NCBI RefSeq assembly: GCF_051513965.1
Contig: NZ_CP195847.1
Coordinates: forward strand, 434,001-498,000
Source: Paramicrobacterium sp051513965
GTDB taxonomy: Bacteria; Actinomycetota; Actinomycetes; Actinomycetales; Microbacteriaceae
DNA length: 64,000 nucleotides
Reading direction: 5' to 3'
Shown here: one piece after another, positions 63,953 to 64,000 of the stretch
Layout of the letters: every line of letters starts with the position of its first letter
How positions within the stretch are numbered: position 1 is the stretch's first letter
Translations under genes and position numbers: made by a program
The notes under the pieces: model-generated
Told to the model about the DNA's origin: nothing
The model's input: only the letters and a program-made list of their open reading frames with translations
Database searches by the model: none

Positions 63953-64000
63953 TTGCTCGACGCAACAACTTTTGACGAGCTTCGCATTGGCCTGGCTACC
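63953..64000 (+). CDS. rpoC: DNA-directed RNA polymerase beta' subunit, first 16 codons
   Basis: A TTG start at 63953 follows AGGAGAG; the translation LDATTFDELRIGLAT is the conserved start of actinobacterial RpoC. The gene runs off the right edge of the window. Confidence 0.95.
   Translation, partial: MLDATTFDELRIGLAT

Overview
The window is about 64 kb of high-GC actinobacterial chromosome. Codon use, the frequent GATGCC/GCATCC words, TTG and GTG starts, and the L10-leader/rplJ/rplL and rpoB/rpoC sequences all suggest Microbacteriaceae, most likely Microbacterium or a close relative. This assignment is by eye. No prophage, insertion sequence, CRISPR array, tRNA or rRNA gene was recognised.

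Layout. The left edge holds most of a xanthine-dehydrogenase-type FeS/FAD subunit (minus strand) and a 56-residue small ORF. Next come the L10 leader with rplJ-rplL and a strong terminator, then a MarR/MFS efflux pair. From about 4.9 to 54.6 kb the window is mostly carbohydrate uptake and catabolism, broken up by housekeeping cassettes. The sugar loci are: (1) a LacI regulator with an AglEFG-like CUT1 transporter (4.9-9.5 kb); (2) a YtfQRT-YjfF-type galactofuranose transporter with its LacI regulator (19.1-25.1 kb); (3) a LacI-controlled operon of Gfo/Idh/MocA oxidoreductase, DUF993 and sugar-phosphate isomerases of unknown substrate (30.2-35.5 kb); (4) an amino-sugar block of BadF-type kinase, RpiR regulator, SIS protein and NgcEFG (35.8-42.0 kb); (5) a pentose block of CUT1 transporter, LacI, xylB and xylA, divergent from ChvE-MmsAB and a ROK repressor (42.0-54.6 kb). 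The housekeeping cassettes are an ABC exporter, cbs-metB, soxR with a SoxR-box MFS pump, an NMT1-type importer, an L,D-transpeptidase and metF-metE. After 54.6 kb come a SprT-like protein, a TPR-like protein, a quinoprotein-type sugar dehydrogenase, a spermidine-synthase-like protein, a repeat-rich spacer, the 5-oxoprolinase genes pxpABC, then rpoB and the first codons of rpoC.

How it works together. Most sugar loci carry a local regulator (LacI, RpiR or ROK), and visible palindromic operators sit in most of the control regions. The three CUT1 transporters lack an ATPase gene and presumably share an MsiK-type ATPase encoded elsewhere. The two CUT2 systems carry their own double ATPases. In the four operons where a binding-protein gene is followed by a separate, non-overlapping transport gene, a near-perfect hairpin sits just after the binding-protein stop codon, which suggests differential expression. 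Several other genes show a TANNNT element followed by six or seven bases and then a start codon, the signature of leaderless mRNAs. About 57 kb separates rplL from rpoB, genes that are neighbours in many bacteria, so the interval looks like a site that has collected catabolic cassettes.
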